In this document: in pieces, positions 33,307 through 42,629 of the stretch | Layout of the letters: each line of letters starts with the position of its first letter | Position numbering within the stretch: the first letter of the stretch is position 1 | Assembly: GCF_021389975.1 (NCBI RefSeq) | Contig: NZ_CP089981.1 | Coordinates: 1,258,501-1,322,500 of the forward strand | Source of the DNA: Fulvivirga ulvae | GTDB taxonomy: Bacteria; Bacteroidota; Bacteroidia; Cytophagales; Cyclobacteriaceae | DNA: 64,000 nucleotides | Direction of reading: 5' to 3' | Notes under the pieces: model-generated | Told to the model about the DNA's origin: nothing | What the model saw: the letters and a program-made list of their open reading frames with translations, nothing else | Database searches by the model: none | Translations under genes and position numbers: made by a program

Positions 33307-34329
33307 TCAGAAACTGAGCTGACTCAATACATTTATAGTGAAGTCTAATGCGTCATCATCAAAGTCCAGGTGTGTTACAAACCTTATTTCCCGCGGCCCA
33401 AAAGCTACTGCTTTAACACCTTTTTGATCAAGCCGCTGTAAAAATGCATCTGTAGTAATGCCTTGAGCCAGTTCAAAGATCAAAATATTGGTATCTACCG
33501 GAAGTACGTTGTTTACATAAGGCATATCTTCAAGCACTTTTCCTATTTTACGTGCTCGTTGATGATCTTCTGTCAGCCTTTGTACATGGTGATCGAGGGC
33601 ATAAATACCGGCTGCTGCCAAATATCCGGCTTGTCGCATGCCTCCACCGAACACTTTGCGCATGCGCCGCGCTTTGCGGATATGCTCAGCTTTACCCAAC
33701 AAAACAGAGCCGACCGGCGCTCCCAGGCCTTTAGACAGGCATATTGAAATGGTATCAAAATATTTCCCATAATCACACGGCTTATCACCGGTCTCTGCCA
33801 AGGCATTAAAAAGACGGGCACCGTCAAGGTGCATTTTAATACCTCGTGACATGCATGCCTCAGATATTTCTGCAATCTCGGACAAGGTATAATAGCTACC
33901 TCCTCCTTTGTTAACGGTATTCTCCAACGATACAATGGAAGATATGGGCAAATGAATATCATCAGCATTAACGTTGGCCAAAATATCGTCCAGATTAATC
34001 CTGCCTCTGTCACCTTCAAGCAGCCTGAATGACAGGCCACTGTTACCTGCCACACCACCACCTTCATATTTATAGATATGTGAGCCTTTGTAGCAAATCA
34101 CTTCTTCGTAAGGGTTTGAAAGCACATTGATCCCTATTTGGTTTGTCATGGTGCCCGATGGACAAAAAATGGCCGTATCCATACCAAAAAGCCGTGCGCA
34201 TTTTTCTTCCAACTCATTTACGGTAGGGTCTTCACCAAAAACATCGTCACCCACTCTGGCATGCATCATTGCCTCCAGCATGCCGGGCGTTGGTTTGGTC
34301 ACTGTATCACTTCGAAGGTCTGCTATCAT
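33307..34329 (-). CDS. ltaE: Low-specificity L-threonine aldolase family PLP enzyme
   Basis: The 340 residues begin MIADLRSDTVTKPTPGMLEA, the start of threonine aldolases. The PLP-binding Lys is in FDTISICLSKGLGAPVGSVL, and the Asp preceding it is in KMHLDGARLFNA. The enzyme cleaves L-threonine/allo-threonine to glycine and acetaldehyde. The gene stands alone; the MFS gene starts 158 bp away in the opposite direction. Confidence 0.93.
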   Translation of the reverse strand: MIADLRSDTVTKPTPGMLEAMMHARVGDDVFGEDPTVNELEEKCARLFGMDTAIFCPSGTMTNQIGINVLSNPYEEVICYKGSHIYKYEGGGVAGNSGLSFRLLEGDRGRINLDDILANVNADDIHLPISSIVSLENTVNKGGGSYYTLSEIAEISEACMSRGIKMHLDGARLFNALAETGDKPCDYGKYFDTISICLSKGLGAPVGSVLLGKAEHIRKARRMRKVFGGGMRQAGYLAAAGIYALDHHVQRLTEDHQRARKIGKVLEDMPYVNNVLPVDTNILIFELAQGITTDAFLQRLDQKGVKAVAFGPREIRFVTHLDFDDDALDFTINVLSQLSF

Positions 34330-34487
34330 CGGGTATTATTTTTTTGTAAAAGCATTATTAAGATAAGGATTCAGGCTTACTCAAGCCTTACCGATCAAAT
34401 ATAATAAGTACCTGTACAATGCACCTATCTTCTCCGCTATGATATTTTTCATTTTTTGAACTACCTTAGGCCAAACTTTTCAGAAGC

Positions 34488-35702
34488 ATGAAGAATAGTA
34501 AAGCAGCCATTGGTTTCATTTTTGTCACACTGCTGATCGATGTAATCGGCCTGGGCATTATTATTCCGGTAATGCCAACGCTTATTGCCGAGCTTATTAA
34601 TGGAGACATCAGTGATGCGGCAGTTTACGGTGGCTGGCTGGTATTTGCCTATGCCTCTATGCAGTTTGTTTTCGCACCGGTGCTGGGAGGTTTAAGTGAC
34701 AAGTTTGGCCGCCGTCCGGTATTGCTTTTTTCCCTTCTTGGTTTTGGTGTAGATTATATTTTCATGGCTTTGGCACCTACTATCGGCTGGCTGTTTGTAG
34801 GGAGGTTAATCTCCGGGATCACCGGAGCCAGCTTTACAACGGCATCAGCCTACATTGCTGATGTAAGCCCACCGGAAAAGCGTTCGCAAAACTTTGGCAT
34901 TATCGGTGCAGCCTTCGGCTTAGGCTTCATTGTCGGGCCTCTCTTAGGTGGTGTGCTGGGTCAGTTTGGGCCTCGTGTCCCTTTTATGGCAGCGGCGGCA
35001 CTGACGCTTATTAACTGGCTTTATGGCTATCTCGTACTGCCTGAATCCTTAAAGCAGGAAGACCGGCGACCTTTCGAATGGAGTCGTGCCAACCCGGTCG
35101 GTTCATTGCTTCAGTTTAAAAAATATCCTGTTATCCTCGGCCTGGTCTCGTCGCTGGTGCTGGTATATATTGCAGCTCATGCCACACAAAGCACCTGGGC
35201 ATACTTTACTATGGAAAAATTCAAGTGGGGCGAAGACTGGGTCGGATATTCCCTCGCTTTTGTCGGCCTGATGGTAGCTCTGGTTCAGGGATTACTGATT
35301 CGCATTATTTTACCCAAGATAGGACAGGTAAAAGGTGTTTACATCGGGCTTTTTGTATACGCTGTTGGGTTCATGCTGTTCGCCTATGCTTATGAGGGCT
35401 GGATGATGTTTGCCTTTACGGTGATCTACGCCATGGGTGGACTTGCCGGTCCATCGTTGCAGGGTATTATGTCCAACCAGGTACCTGCTTCCGAACAAGG
35501 CGAGTTACAAGGTGGCCTCACCAGCCTGATTAGCGTAACTTCTATCGTGGGACCTCCTCTTATGACTGGTATATTTGCCTATTTTACCGATCCCAATGCT
35601 TATGAGGTTTATTTCCCGGGAGCACCTTTTGTTTTAGGGGCCTTGCTCACACTGATCAGCCTCGGCCTTGCATTCCGGACTTTTCAAAACCTTAAAACAT
35701 GA
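34488..35702 (+). CDS. MFS transporter, TetA/TCR-like
   Basis: The 404 residues form twelve membrane segments. The motif A loop is GGLSDKFGRRPVLL, and the Tet-type segment ASAYIADVSPPEKRSQNFGI precedes GLGFIVGPLLGG. These match the TCR/TetA group of H+ antiporters. Chromosomal members in Bacteroidota often export unknown compounds, so tetracycline resistance should not be assumed. A strong terminator follows. Confidence 0.9.
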   Translation: MKNSKAAIGFIFVTLLIDVIGLGIIIPVMPTLIAELINGDISDAAVYGGWLVFAYASMQFVFAPVLGGLSDKFGRRPVLLFSLLGFGVDYIFMALAPTIGWLFVGRLISGITGASFTTASAYIADVSPPEKRSQNFGIIGAAFGLGFIVGPLLGGVLGQFGPRVPFMAAAALTLINWLYGYLVLPESLKQEDRRPFEWSRANPVGSLLQFKKYPVILGLVSSLVLVYIAAHATQSTWAYFTMEKFKWGEDWVGYSLAFVGLMVALVQGLLIRIILPKIGQVKGVYIGLFVYAVGFMLFAYAYEGWMMFAFTVIYAMGGLAGPSLQGIMSNQVPASEQGELQGGLTSLISVTSIVGPPLMTGIFAYFTDPNAYEVYFPGAPFVLGALLTLISLGLAFRTFQNLKT

Positions 35703-35703
35703 G

Positions 35704-35731
35704 AAAAGGCTGCCTTTTACAGCAGCCTTTT
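35704..35731. terminator. Bidirectional terminator
   Basis: AAAAGGCTGC and GCAGCCTTTT form a perfect 10-bp stem with T-runs on both strands. It starts 2 bp after the MFS stop and 26 bp from the convergent hydrolase gene. Confidence 0.88.
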
Positions 35732-35756
35732 ATACAGATAATTAAAACACAAAATC

Positions 35757-38177
35757 CTATCTGGAGAACTTCACTATCCGGCCTCTTTGAAGCGGGTTGT
35801 TCGATTCATCTACAATTGAATACAGATAGATACCATTTTCCACATCATCAAGGGCAACTTCCCCATTGCTGTTCACATTTTTTACAGTGGTACCATTGAT
35901 TGACTTTACTTCAATTTTCACCGGCTGGTTATCAGCAGTCAACGACAGTTGGTTTTTATCAGTTCTAAAGTTTTTCTCAACATTGGTCAGGTTGCCTTCA
36001 AACATATCCTCCGATTCCAGAACTGGTGCTTCTTCACCTGACATACGTGCGCTTGAAGCCTGGTAGCTGATGGTCTGGTTAAGCAACCATGCATACAGGT
36101 TGGTAATACCGGGATCGAAAGACCTTTTCCAGCTTTGCTCCTGGCTACCTGACTCCGTCACAAAATGTGTTGTGTTTGAAGTGCAGTTGTCAACTTTATT
36201 GTAGAAGCTCAGGGCATCATTATAATTATTTACTTCATCAAGCGTAGAGTTTGCCATATAAAGGGCAGCTCCACTTGAAGCTATGTTACAGCCTACCGAA
36301 AGAGGCATGGAGTAGCTGATTGCTGCTGCAGCTGCCCATCTGTTAGGGCTGTTGGTGCCGTCCATCAATCTGTAAAGGCCATCAACCGCTCCACCATCAA
36401 AGCCTACCAGGTAGATGCGATTTTGATCTACAGGGTAATTAGCCACTGCATAATTGTAGAACCTGTCTACTTTACCCTTCCAGAAGCCAGAACCTTTTTC
36501 GATCTGAGGGCTCAGTACAATGAAGCACTGACCATTGGCACAAATTTCTTTACCCTGATTGGCAAAATACATCGGGCCTTCTGCTTTTAAAAGATCAAGG
36601 TTCGTTCCCTCAGCTTTATCTGAATGCAAATAAATGATTACAGGGTACTTTCCAGACTCACTATAGGAAGATGGCAAATACTCCATATATGGCATGCCAT
36701 CGGATGAAACCTTCTTCTCAATTGTTGCAACGGTATTAGTATCGTCTCCTGAGCCAGACCCAGAGCCATTTCCAACCACTACCGTAACCTGATCGCTCGC
36801 CTGGCCTCCATCATTGTCTTTAACGGTAACTTCCAGCACATAGGTACCTTCTACAAAATGTACCAGTGTAAGCTTGCTTCTGTCAGGGTTCCAGAGGCTG
36901 GCAGATGGTCCGCTTACTTTTTTCCAACTATAGGAAGCAATTGAACCGTCAGCGTCAGAAGCCTGGGCTACCAGGTAAATAGCAGTCTCTGATGTGCCAG
37001 CATTAACATCTGCACCGGCATTAACCGTTGGCAATTGGTTGGTAGTAGAACCACCACCTCCACCACCTGAAGATGCCTGCACGGTAAGCAATACATTGTC
37101 AGTAGCTTTGGCACCGTCATTATCTGTAACAGTAACCTTAAACTTATACGAACCTGCTGTAAGGCCTCCAACAGTTACGCTAGCTCTGTCGGCATTCCAC
37201 AAGTTGGCTGTTGGCCCGCTTACCTGGGTCCAGGCAAAAGCAGCTATAGCACCATCGGGATCAGAAGCTGTAGCTTCAAAGCCTATGGATGTGGTTCCGG
37301 CAGGAGCGGTTACATCCTGACCTGCATTTACTACAGGGGGCTGGTTGGTAGTAGAACCACCACCTCCACCACCGCTGCCGCTGCCGTCAAGCGTGTGTGA
37401 CAATAGCCATTCGTAAACATTTGGACTATATTGAGAATGGTCTGTTTTGTATACATCATTCCAAATCCAGTGTTCACCACCCTGAATAGCAGTAAATTGG
37501 TTGGTCTGTCCGTTACTCTCACAGTTATCGACTGAGTTATACATGGCAATACCTGAGTTAAAACCAATTACATCATCCGAAGTACCATGAAAAGCCCAAA
37601 CAGGAATATTTCTTTCTGCTACAATACAACCTTTGTTGGTATTGCCCCATGCACAAAGCGGTGCAACAGCAGCGAGGTTGTTGTTTGAGTTTTCAACATC
37701 ATAAGCTCTTTCCCAAACTCCGTTGCCACCCAGTGAAAGTCCAGTAAGGTAAATTCTGTTGGGGTCATAACGATAGTTATTTGGCCCATTAAGAATATAG
37801 TTCCAAAATTCCTGTTGAGCATAACCTGTCCAGTTACCGCTTCCTGTTAGCTGCGGTGATAATACGATAAAACACTCCTGCTTACCGTTGACATTAAAGC
37901 AAAGGCTTCCCTGATTTTCAATTTCTTTAGGAGGACCATTTTTGGCCACCTTGTACATATCGGCTGGTGAACTTCCTCTTTCTCCTGCGCCATGTAAAAA
38001 AATAAGTAGGGGATACTTTTTGGTAGGATTACTACTGTAACCAGGAGGTAAATGTTCCAAATACCCCTGGACCTTGTTCAGCGCCACTGTTTTGACTTTG
38101 TTGTGTTTAAGAGCTGAGTTCTGTGCAAAACTTACAAAACCAGCCAGGATTAAAAGTGTTGTGATTGTTAACTTCAT
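35757..38177 (-). CDS. Secreted two-lobed alpha/beta hydrolase with PKD-like domains and T9SS tail
   Basis: The 806-residue protein has a signal peptide (MKLTITTLLILAGFVSFAQ). An esterase/PHB-depolymerase-like lobe (~25-265) contains LLIFLHGAGERGSS, nucleophile GLSLGG and a His in QGGEHWIWND. Two PKD-like domains (VNAGQDVTAPAGTT..., VNAGADVNAGTSE...) are each preceded by a Gly-rich STTNQ linker. A second lobe resembles the first (YPVIIYLHSDKAEGT) but has GFDGGA instead of GxSxG and no matching His. The C-terminal ~75 residues end in GIYLYSIVDESN...GRIVKFSR, a type A T9SS sorting domain. The first lobe is likely an active polyester or feruloyl-type esterase; the second is probably a binding pseudoenzyme. 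Confidence 0.85.
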   Translation of the reverse strand: MKLTITTLLILAGFVSFAQNSALKHNKVKTVALNKVQGYLEHLPPGYSSNPTKKYPLLIFLHGAGERGSSPADMYKVAKNGPPKEIENQGSLCFNVNGKQECFIVLSPQLTGSGNWTGYAQQEFWNYILNGPNNYRYDPNRIYLTGLSLGGNGVWERAYDVENSNNNLAAVAPLCAWGNTNKGCIVAERNIPVWAFHGTSDDVIGFNSGIAMYNSVDNCESNGQTNQFTAIQGGEHWIWNDVYKTDHSQYSPNVYEWLLSHTLDGSGSGGGGGGSTTNQPPVVNAGQDVTAPAGTTSIGFEATASDPDGAIAAFAWTQVSGPTANLWNADRASVTVGGLTAGSYKFKVTVTDNDGAKATDNVLLTVQASSGGGGGGSTTNQLPTVNAGADVNAGTSETAIYLVAQASDADGSIASYSWKKVSGPSASLWNPDRSKLTLVHFVEGTYVLEVTVKDNDGGQASDQVTVVVGNGSGSGSGDDTNTVATIEKKVSSDGMPYMEYLPSSYSESGKYPVIIYLHSDKAEGTNLDLLKAEGPMYFANQGKEICANGQCFIVLSPQIEKGSGFWKGKVDRFYNYAVANYPVDQNRIYLVGFDGGAVDGLYRLMDGTNSPNRWAAAAAISYSMPLSVGCNIASSGAALYMANSTLDEVNNYNDALSFYNKVDNCTSNTTHFVTESGSQEQSWKRSFDPGITNLYAWLLNQTISYQASSARMSGEEAPVLESEDMFEGNLTNVEKNFRTDKNQLSLTADNQPVKIEVKSINGTTVKNVNSNGEVALDDVENGIYLYSIVDESNNPLQRGRIVKFSR

Positions 38178-38427
38178 TAATCTGTGAGTTAAACTTAAAA
38201 AATTGATTTTAGACAGTTAAAGGTGTGGATCAAATGCTACACTCAACAACCTCAATTAACTGATGCTGCAAATGTATAGGGTAGGAAAAGTTATTGTACT
38301 ATAAGAATATATGAGGCGCAGGTTCTGTCGACGAAACCAGCATATCATCTTTGGCCGTCAAGAGGGCCAATAAAATATTAACGCTTAATAGGTTAGCCTG
38401 TTAAGCGGCTTTTTTGGGGTGGGTAAA

Positions 38428-38454
38428 TTTCTCCCCACCTTAAGCGGGGAGAAA
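38428..38454 (-). terminator. Hairpin at the 3' end of the four-gene amidoligase operon
   Basis: TTTCTCCCC and GGGGAGAAA pair across 9 bases and overlap the stop of the N-formylglutamate amidohydrolase gene. The intergenic remainder 38178-38427 shows no gene. Confidence 0.5.
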
Positions 38455-39141
38455 CGTGGACAATAGAGATTGACTGAAAGCTTCGTTTATTTTGCTCATT
38501 GCGGGGGTATCAGGATAGCGCTGATTAACTTCAAGTTCTATTCCTAAATAAGCACTACCTGGAAATTTGGTTCTCAAATAGGTAGTAAATCCATCATCAG
38601 CTCCATTGTAAGGACAGTTGAGCATAATTAGCCGATCTGGTAACATATTATCAAGCCGTCCTTTCCATTGATTGCAAAATTCTCTTTCTTCAATACGGGA
38701 CTCATCATACAAAAGCCCTACATCCACAGCCCTCACTATACCATTGAGCTGAGGAGTGAAGGTGTGAATGGAAAGGTGTAATACAGTTTCTCCCGCAGCT
38801 ATAAAATCCTTGATCCTGTTTTCAATCTCATCACGGTATGGATGATAATATTTAGCCAGAAGCGCGTTTTTAATACTCCTGTCAATATTATGAGTGTATT
38901 CGCTGAACAGTTCTTTATTATCCAGCGATCTGTTGGTTTCAATCAGTAGTCGTGACACTTTCTGATAAAACATTGGTGCTTCAAGGTGTCGGGCCAAATA
39001 TTTTGCAATACCAAGACTTCCCGGGTCCCAACCACGATGAGACTCCAAAGCCTCTTCAGCATTGGCAAACATGAATTTATAATCTTTTGGTATATAGTTA
39101 CCCGCATGCTCACATGAAATCAAAATTTTTCTTCCACGCAT
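38440..39141 (-). CDS. N-formylglutamate amidohydrolase family protein
   Basis: The 233 residues have ILISCEHAGNYIPKDY and HLSIHTFTPQLNG, the metal-binding regions of the FGase family, and GIELEVNQRY near the end. Known members hydrolyse N-formyl-L-glutamate in histidine degradation, but no hut genes are present here. The gene overlaps the GCS2-like gene by 22 bp and is the last of a four-gene operon, which suggests it releases an amino acid from an N-acyl or amide product. It has no signal peptide and is cytoplasmic. Confidence 0.85.
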   Translation of the reverse strand: MRGRKILISCEHAGNYIPKDYKFMFANAEEALESHRGWDPGSLGIAKYLARHLEAPMFYQKVSRLLIETNRSLDNKELFSEYTHNIDRSIKNALLAKYYHPYRDEIENRIKDFIAAGETVLHLSIHTFTPQLNGIVRAVDVGLLYDESRIEEREFCNQWKGRLDNMLPDRLIMLNCPYNGADDGFTTYLRTKFPGSAYLGIELEVNQRYPDTPAMSKINEAFSQSLLSTFLPA

Positions 39142-40382
39142 AATTCAAACATTTCGTTATACATTAAACAATCCGACAACTCTCGGTAAACCAGGTTAAT
39201 ATTTTCAACTGAATAAACACCTGCCAATGATTTCAATATTCTGCTTGCCAGTGTTCCCTGGGTCAGGATAATATTTAGCTCTGCAAGCCATGGCTTTATT
39301 TCTTTAGGGTGCTGCTTTTCCGCCTTTTTGAGTATCTCACTCCAAAGTGCTCCGGCAGTCATGTGCTCATGTCCGGAAACACCAAACATTTCAAAGTAAG
39401 CAGCATTATCAATCACGGCATTCTCCCCATATTTGATCGTTTCCTGAAATATGGCATAAAGGGGCTCTATTTCCCACTTCTGCTGATCATGAAAGGAAGT
39501 AAACTTCTCATTGACGAGCATTTTCAAAAGCGTAATGACCAGAGCCAGTATGGCAAGATCCGCTTTGGGGCATTCCTGAATGTCCAGAATACGAATTTCG
39601 ATAGATCCTCTGTCAAATCTGGCTATGGCACCACGGGAATTCAGCCATACCGGCTGTAATATCTTATTAGGATCGTGAGGTGCAATATCATGGGCAATAC
39701 GATCATAGATCAGTTTATGGTATTGCCTTTTTGAAAATGCTCTTTCAGGAATTACTTTTCCGGTCAGCGATGGTATTACGCGCTGGTTTTTTTGGTAGTA
39801 ATCCAGTCGTTTATCTAAAAATCCCGTGTTTTTACCACCCAAAACCGGTGAACTGGCAGCTATCGCCGGTAACAGAGGCAACACCAGCCTGATGGCTGCA
39901 TGTAGTCTGGCAAACTCTTCATCGTCATAAAATGGCAGGTTTAAGTGAGTACTTTGAAGATTGGACCATCCATGACCACAACAGTTGAATATCTTGTTGT
40001 AGGCGTCATAGATCTCGTTACTCTCATGAGGCCATAAAAACGTTTCCCTGTTAGGGTCCATCAAGGGGTGGGCCGCCGTTGGCATCAATTGTGAATTGAA
40101 AGATGCGAGCTCTTTATTCACATTTTTGATATTTTTATGAAATTCTTCGCCCATTTCCACAAGGTCAGGCTCAGGCTTTGAGCACTTTAGCTCTACGACA
40201 TGTAGTACCAACTCATTGCACCAGCTTACTTTACCTCTATTTATCTCACTTACATATTCATTGCTGATCTTTTTGAAGAGCTCATCCGTAATTGGCTTTA
40301 TGGCCAGTGATTCCTTGTTAACTATCATGTATTCCAGCTCTATACCATAGCCCTGGAACAGGTGTAATCTAGAATTACTCAT
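39120..40382 (-). CDS. GCS2-type carboxylate-amine ligase (glutamate-cysteine ligase family)
   Basis: The 420-residue protein opens with GYGIELEYMIVNKESLAI and contains CGHGWSNLQSTHLNLPFYDD and GSIEIRILDIQECPKAD, which are the nucleotide- and substrate-binding regions of the GCS2/glutamine-synthetase-like ligase fold. Members form gamma-glutamyl amide bonds from ATP, a carboxylate and an amine. It overlaps the RimK-like gene by 4 bp (ATGA) and the amidohydrolase gene by 22 bp. A role in glutathione synthesis is possible but not favoured, since no glutathione synthetase is nearby. Confidence 0.85.
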   Translation of the reverse strand: MSNSRLHLFQGYGIELEYMIVNKESLAIKPITDELFKKISNEYVSEINRGKVSWCNELVLHVVELKCSKPEPDLVEMGEEFHKNIKNVNKELASFNSQLMPTAAHPLMDPNRETFLWPHESNEIYDAYNKIFNCCGHGWSNLQSTHLNLPFYDDEEFARLHAAIRLVLPLLPAIAASSPVLGGKNTGFLDKRLDYYQKNQRVIPSLTGKVIPERAFSKRQYHKLIYDRIAHDIAPHDPNKILQPVWLNSRGAIARFDRGSIEIRILDIQECPKADLAILALVITLLKMLVNEKFTSFHDQQKWEIEPLYAIFQETIKYGENAVIDNAAYFEMFGVSGHEHMTAGALWSEILKKAEKQHPKEIKPWLAELNIILTQGTLASRILKSLAGVYSVENINLVYRELSDCLMYNEMFELCVEEKF

Positions 40383-41824
40383 CGTTTTTGTATCCTCTCG
40401 AGAAAGGTTTCCATAATTTTTGTGTACAGGCCGTTTTTAATTATCCTGTCTTCCACACCGGCGTCTATGTTGGGATTATCGTTGATCTCAATTACATAAA
40501 ACTTGCCATTGATTTCTTTGATATCTACCCCATACAGGCCATTCCCTATCAGCGCCGTTGATTTTAGAGCCGTATCTATAAGTGCTTTGGGGGCATCAGC
40601 GACAGCTACAGTTTCACTTTTTCCCTCACGGTGCTCTCCATTCTTCTTCCAGTCCACAATCTGCCAGTGATTTTGAGCCATAAAATACTTACACACATAC
40701 AATGGCTGTTTATTGATCACCCCAACCCGCCAGTCATATGAGGTAGGTATGAACTCCTGAACGATTAGTAGCTCAGATTTCTGAAAAAGATCCTTCAATG
40801 TTTCTGCCAGCTGCTTTTCGTCCGATACCTTCTTTACTCCTTTGGAAAACGAGCCGTCAGGTTGCTTGATGACCATGGGGTAATTGAAATTATCCGGAAT
40901 TTTCTGACTGTCTTTTCTAAGGATGAATGACTTGGGGACAGCTATTTTATTAGCAACCAGCAATTCGTGCAGATATACTTTGTTGGTGCATTTTAGTATT
41001 GAGTTAGAATCATCGATCACTACAAGGCCTTCGGACTCTGCTTTTTTGGCAAACCTATAGGTATAGTGATTTACATTAGTGGTTTCTCTGATAAACAGGG
41101 CATCAAACTGAACGAGTTTACCAAAGTCGTTTTTAGTGATCACCTCTGTATTAAACCCTAACTTATCTGCTGCTGCAATAAACTTCTGAATAGCTTTAGG
41201 GCTTGATGGCGGCGTAGCATCTTCAGGGCTCATGAGTATGGCCAGATCATATTTCTTCCGGCTATATTTTTTCCTAACCACCTTTTTACCTGTAATATAG
41301 AAAAACAACGCTTCCTGAAGCTTCTTGCTGTTGCTTTCATCAAGATCTTTCAAGTGAAGGGGCTTCAAAGCCTGCAATTGCCATTTATCCTTTTTTACAA
41401 ATACTGCCTGGATAATTGGTATCTGAAAGAGATTGAACAGTAAAACACCAATTTTGGAAAATTGCAGGTTATCGACCTGACCAAACATAATATGGATAAC
41501 AACCTTATTTTCTGTCTGTGTTTTCAGGCTACTTTGAATCAGGTCATTAAACTCCTCAGCATCATCCCTGATTAATGACGGGAAACGGAAGTCCTGAAGG
41601 GTGGCGATTTCGGGTATAACCTTATGCCCCCTGGCCTCGGCAAGCAGCGATACATAATACCCTAGGCTCTGATACTGATGCGACCTGCATAAGTTGATGA
41701 TCTTATAAGCTTTTGATTCCTGATACTCAGGCTTGCTAAAATACTCTGAAGGCGAGATCACTTCAGCGCCTTCAGACTTTAGGTTCCATTTTTCCGGGGT
41801 TTCTGTAATAATTAATTTCGGCAT
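40379..41824 (-). CDS. RimK-family ATP-grasp ligase with N-terminal RLAN domain
   Basis: The 481-residue protein has an N-terminal RLAN-like domain (~1-190: INLCRSHQYQSLGYYVSLLA, VIPEIATLQDFRFPS) and a C-terminal ATP-grasp (~200-480). The ATP-grasp contains YPMVIKQPDGSFSKGVKKV, LIVQEFIPTSYDWRVGVINK and FYVIEINDNPNIDAGVED, including the metal-binding Glu/Asn. RimK-like enzymes add amino acids, often glutamate, to a carboxyl group. The gene overlaps the C39-like gene by 1 bp and the GCS2-like gene by 4 bp, so it is coupled to both. Substrate unknown. Confidence 0.88.
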   Translation of the reverse strand: MPKLIITETPEKWNLKSEGAEVISPSEYFSKPEYQESKAYKIINLCRSHQYQSLGYYVSLLAEARGHKVIPEIATLQDFRFPSLIRDDAEEFNDLIQSSLKTQTENKVVIHIMFGQVDNLQFSKIGVLLFNLFQIPIIQAVFVKKDKWQLQALKPLHLKDLDESNSKKLQEALFFYITGKKVVRKKYSRKKYDLAILMSPEDATPPSSPKAIQKFIAAADKLGFNTEVITKNDFGKLVQFDALFIRETTNVNHYTYRFAKKAESEGLVVIDDSNSILKCTNKVYLHELLVANKIAVPKSFILRKDSQKIPDNFNYPMVIKQPDGSFSKGVKKVSDEKQLAETLKDLFQKSELLIVQEFIPTSYDWRVGVINKQPLYVCKYFMAQNHWQIVDWKKNGEHREGKSETVAVADAPKALIDTALKSTALIGNGLYGVDIKEINGKFYVIEINDNPNIDAGVEDRIIKNGLYTKIMETFLERIQKR

Positions 41825-42567
41825 TATTTTTTAGGATATATGATTAGCAAATTGGCATCGTAAGTCATTACGCCAAGCATAATAGAGTTAATAAGTTTTT
41901 GAAAGCTTACTTTATAGTATTGCTTTTCACTAATAGGGTTAGGATCTAACGGATCGGCAATTAGTGCCAGCCTCTTCTCCTGGTTAAACCCATTGATGAT
42001 TACAAAATGCCCGGTAGGCACGCCGTTGATATCATCATACCTGATCACGTATTCTCCCGTACCGGTTATAAACTCTTCGGTCTCGCGGGGGCTTTCGTAC
42101 AAATAAGTAGAACTTAATCCAGTGAGAATCGGCATCTTCTTGGTTAGGAAGTATTTTATCAGGCTTGGGGTCAGCTCTTCAAATTTCAACTTGCCTCCAT
42201 TTGATAAAAACTGTAGATAACCGGCAGTAGCTACCTGTAGCTTCTCATCATCCGGCTTGGCCTTCAACTGTTCTTTTAATTTAACTGTAAGATCAACTTT
42301 TTGTTTAAACCAGGACGGGTCAAACGTACTTATGTTATAGGTGTAAATTGTGGCATTATAGCCCCTCTTCAGGGCATGGTTAGCAAGCAGTACTGCAATG
42401 GTTCCCCCCGAAGCCAACTGCTTTACTTCATCTATTACCTGCCTGAGAGGTACATTATCATTATAATATTGATAAACACCATGCAGGCAGGTGGGCCCGC
42501 AGGTCACATCATCTGGCTGAGCTTTTATGTTCAAATCCAGAACCTTTTCTTTGGTTTTTAACAGCAT
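41824..42567 (-). CDS. Cytoplasmic C39-like cysteine peptidase
   Basis: The 247 residues begin MLLKTKEKVLDLNIKAQPDD followed by VTCGPTCLHG, the Q...CG motif with catalytic Cys23 (Gln17). A His in GHFVIINGFN (~185) and an Asp in LIADPLDPNP (~203) complete a papain-like triad. There is no signal peptide, transmembrane segment or ABC transporter, unlike bacteriocin-processing C39 domains. It heads the four-gene operon and should cleave or transfer an amide bond in the cytoplasm. The ECF sigma gene diverges 62 bp away. Confidence 0.8.
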   Translation of the reverse strand: MLLKTKEKVLDLNIKAQPDDVTCGPTCLHGVYQYYNDNVPLRQVIDEVKQLASGGTIAVLLANHALKRGYNATIYTYNISTFDPSWFKQKVDLTVKLKEQLKAKPDDEKLQVATAGYLQFLSNGGKLKFEELTPSLIKYFLTKKMPILTGLSSTYLYESPRETEEFITGTGEYVIRYDDINGVPTGHFVIINGFNQEKRLALIADPLDPNPISEKQYYKVSFQKLINSIMLGVMTYDANLLIIYPKK

Positions 42568-42629
42568 CTTTGCCTAATTTTCTAATTCACATTTTTGACG
42601 GTGTTTTAATAAAAAGTCACCCTGTTTTA

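Noticed and set aside
34488..35702. Tetracycline resistance gene
   Set aside because: The protein has TetA-like motifs, but chromosomal TCR-type transporters with this pattern are common; sequence alone does not support resistance.
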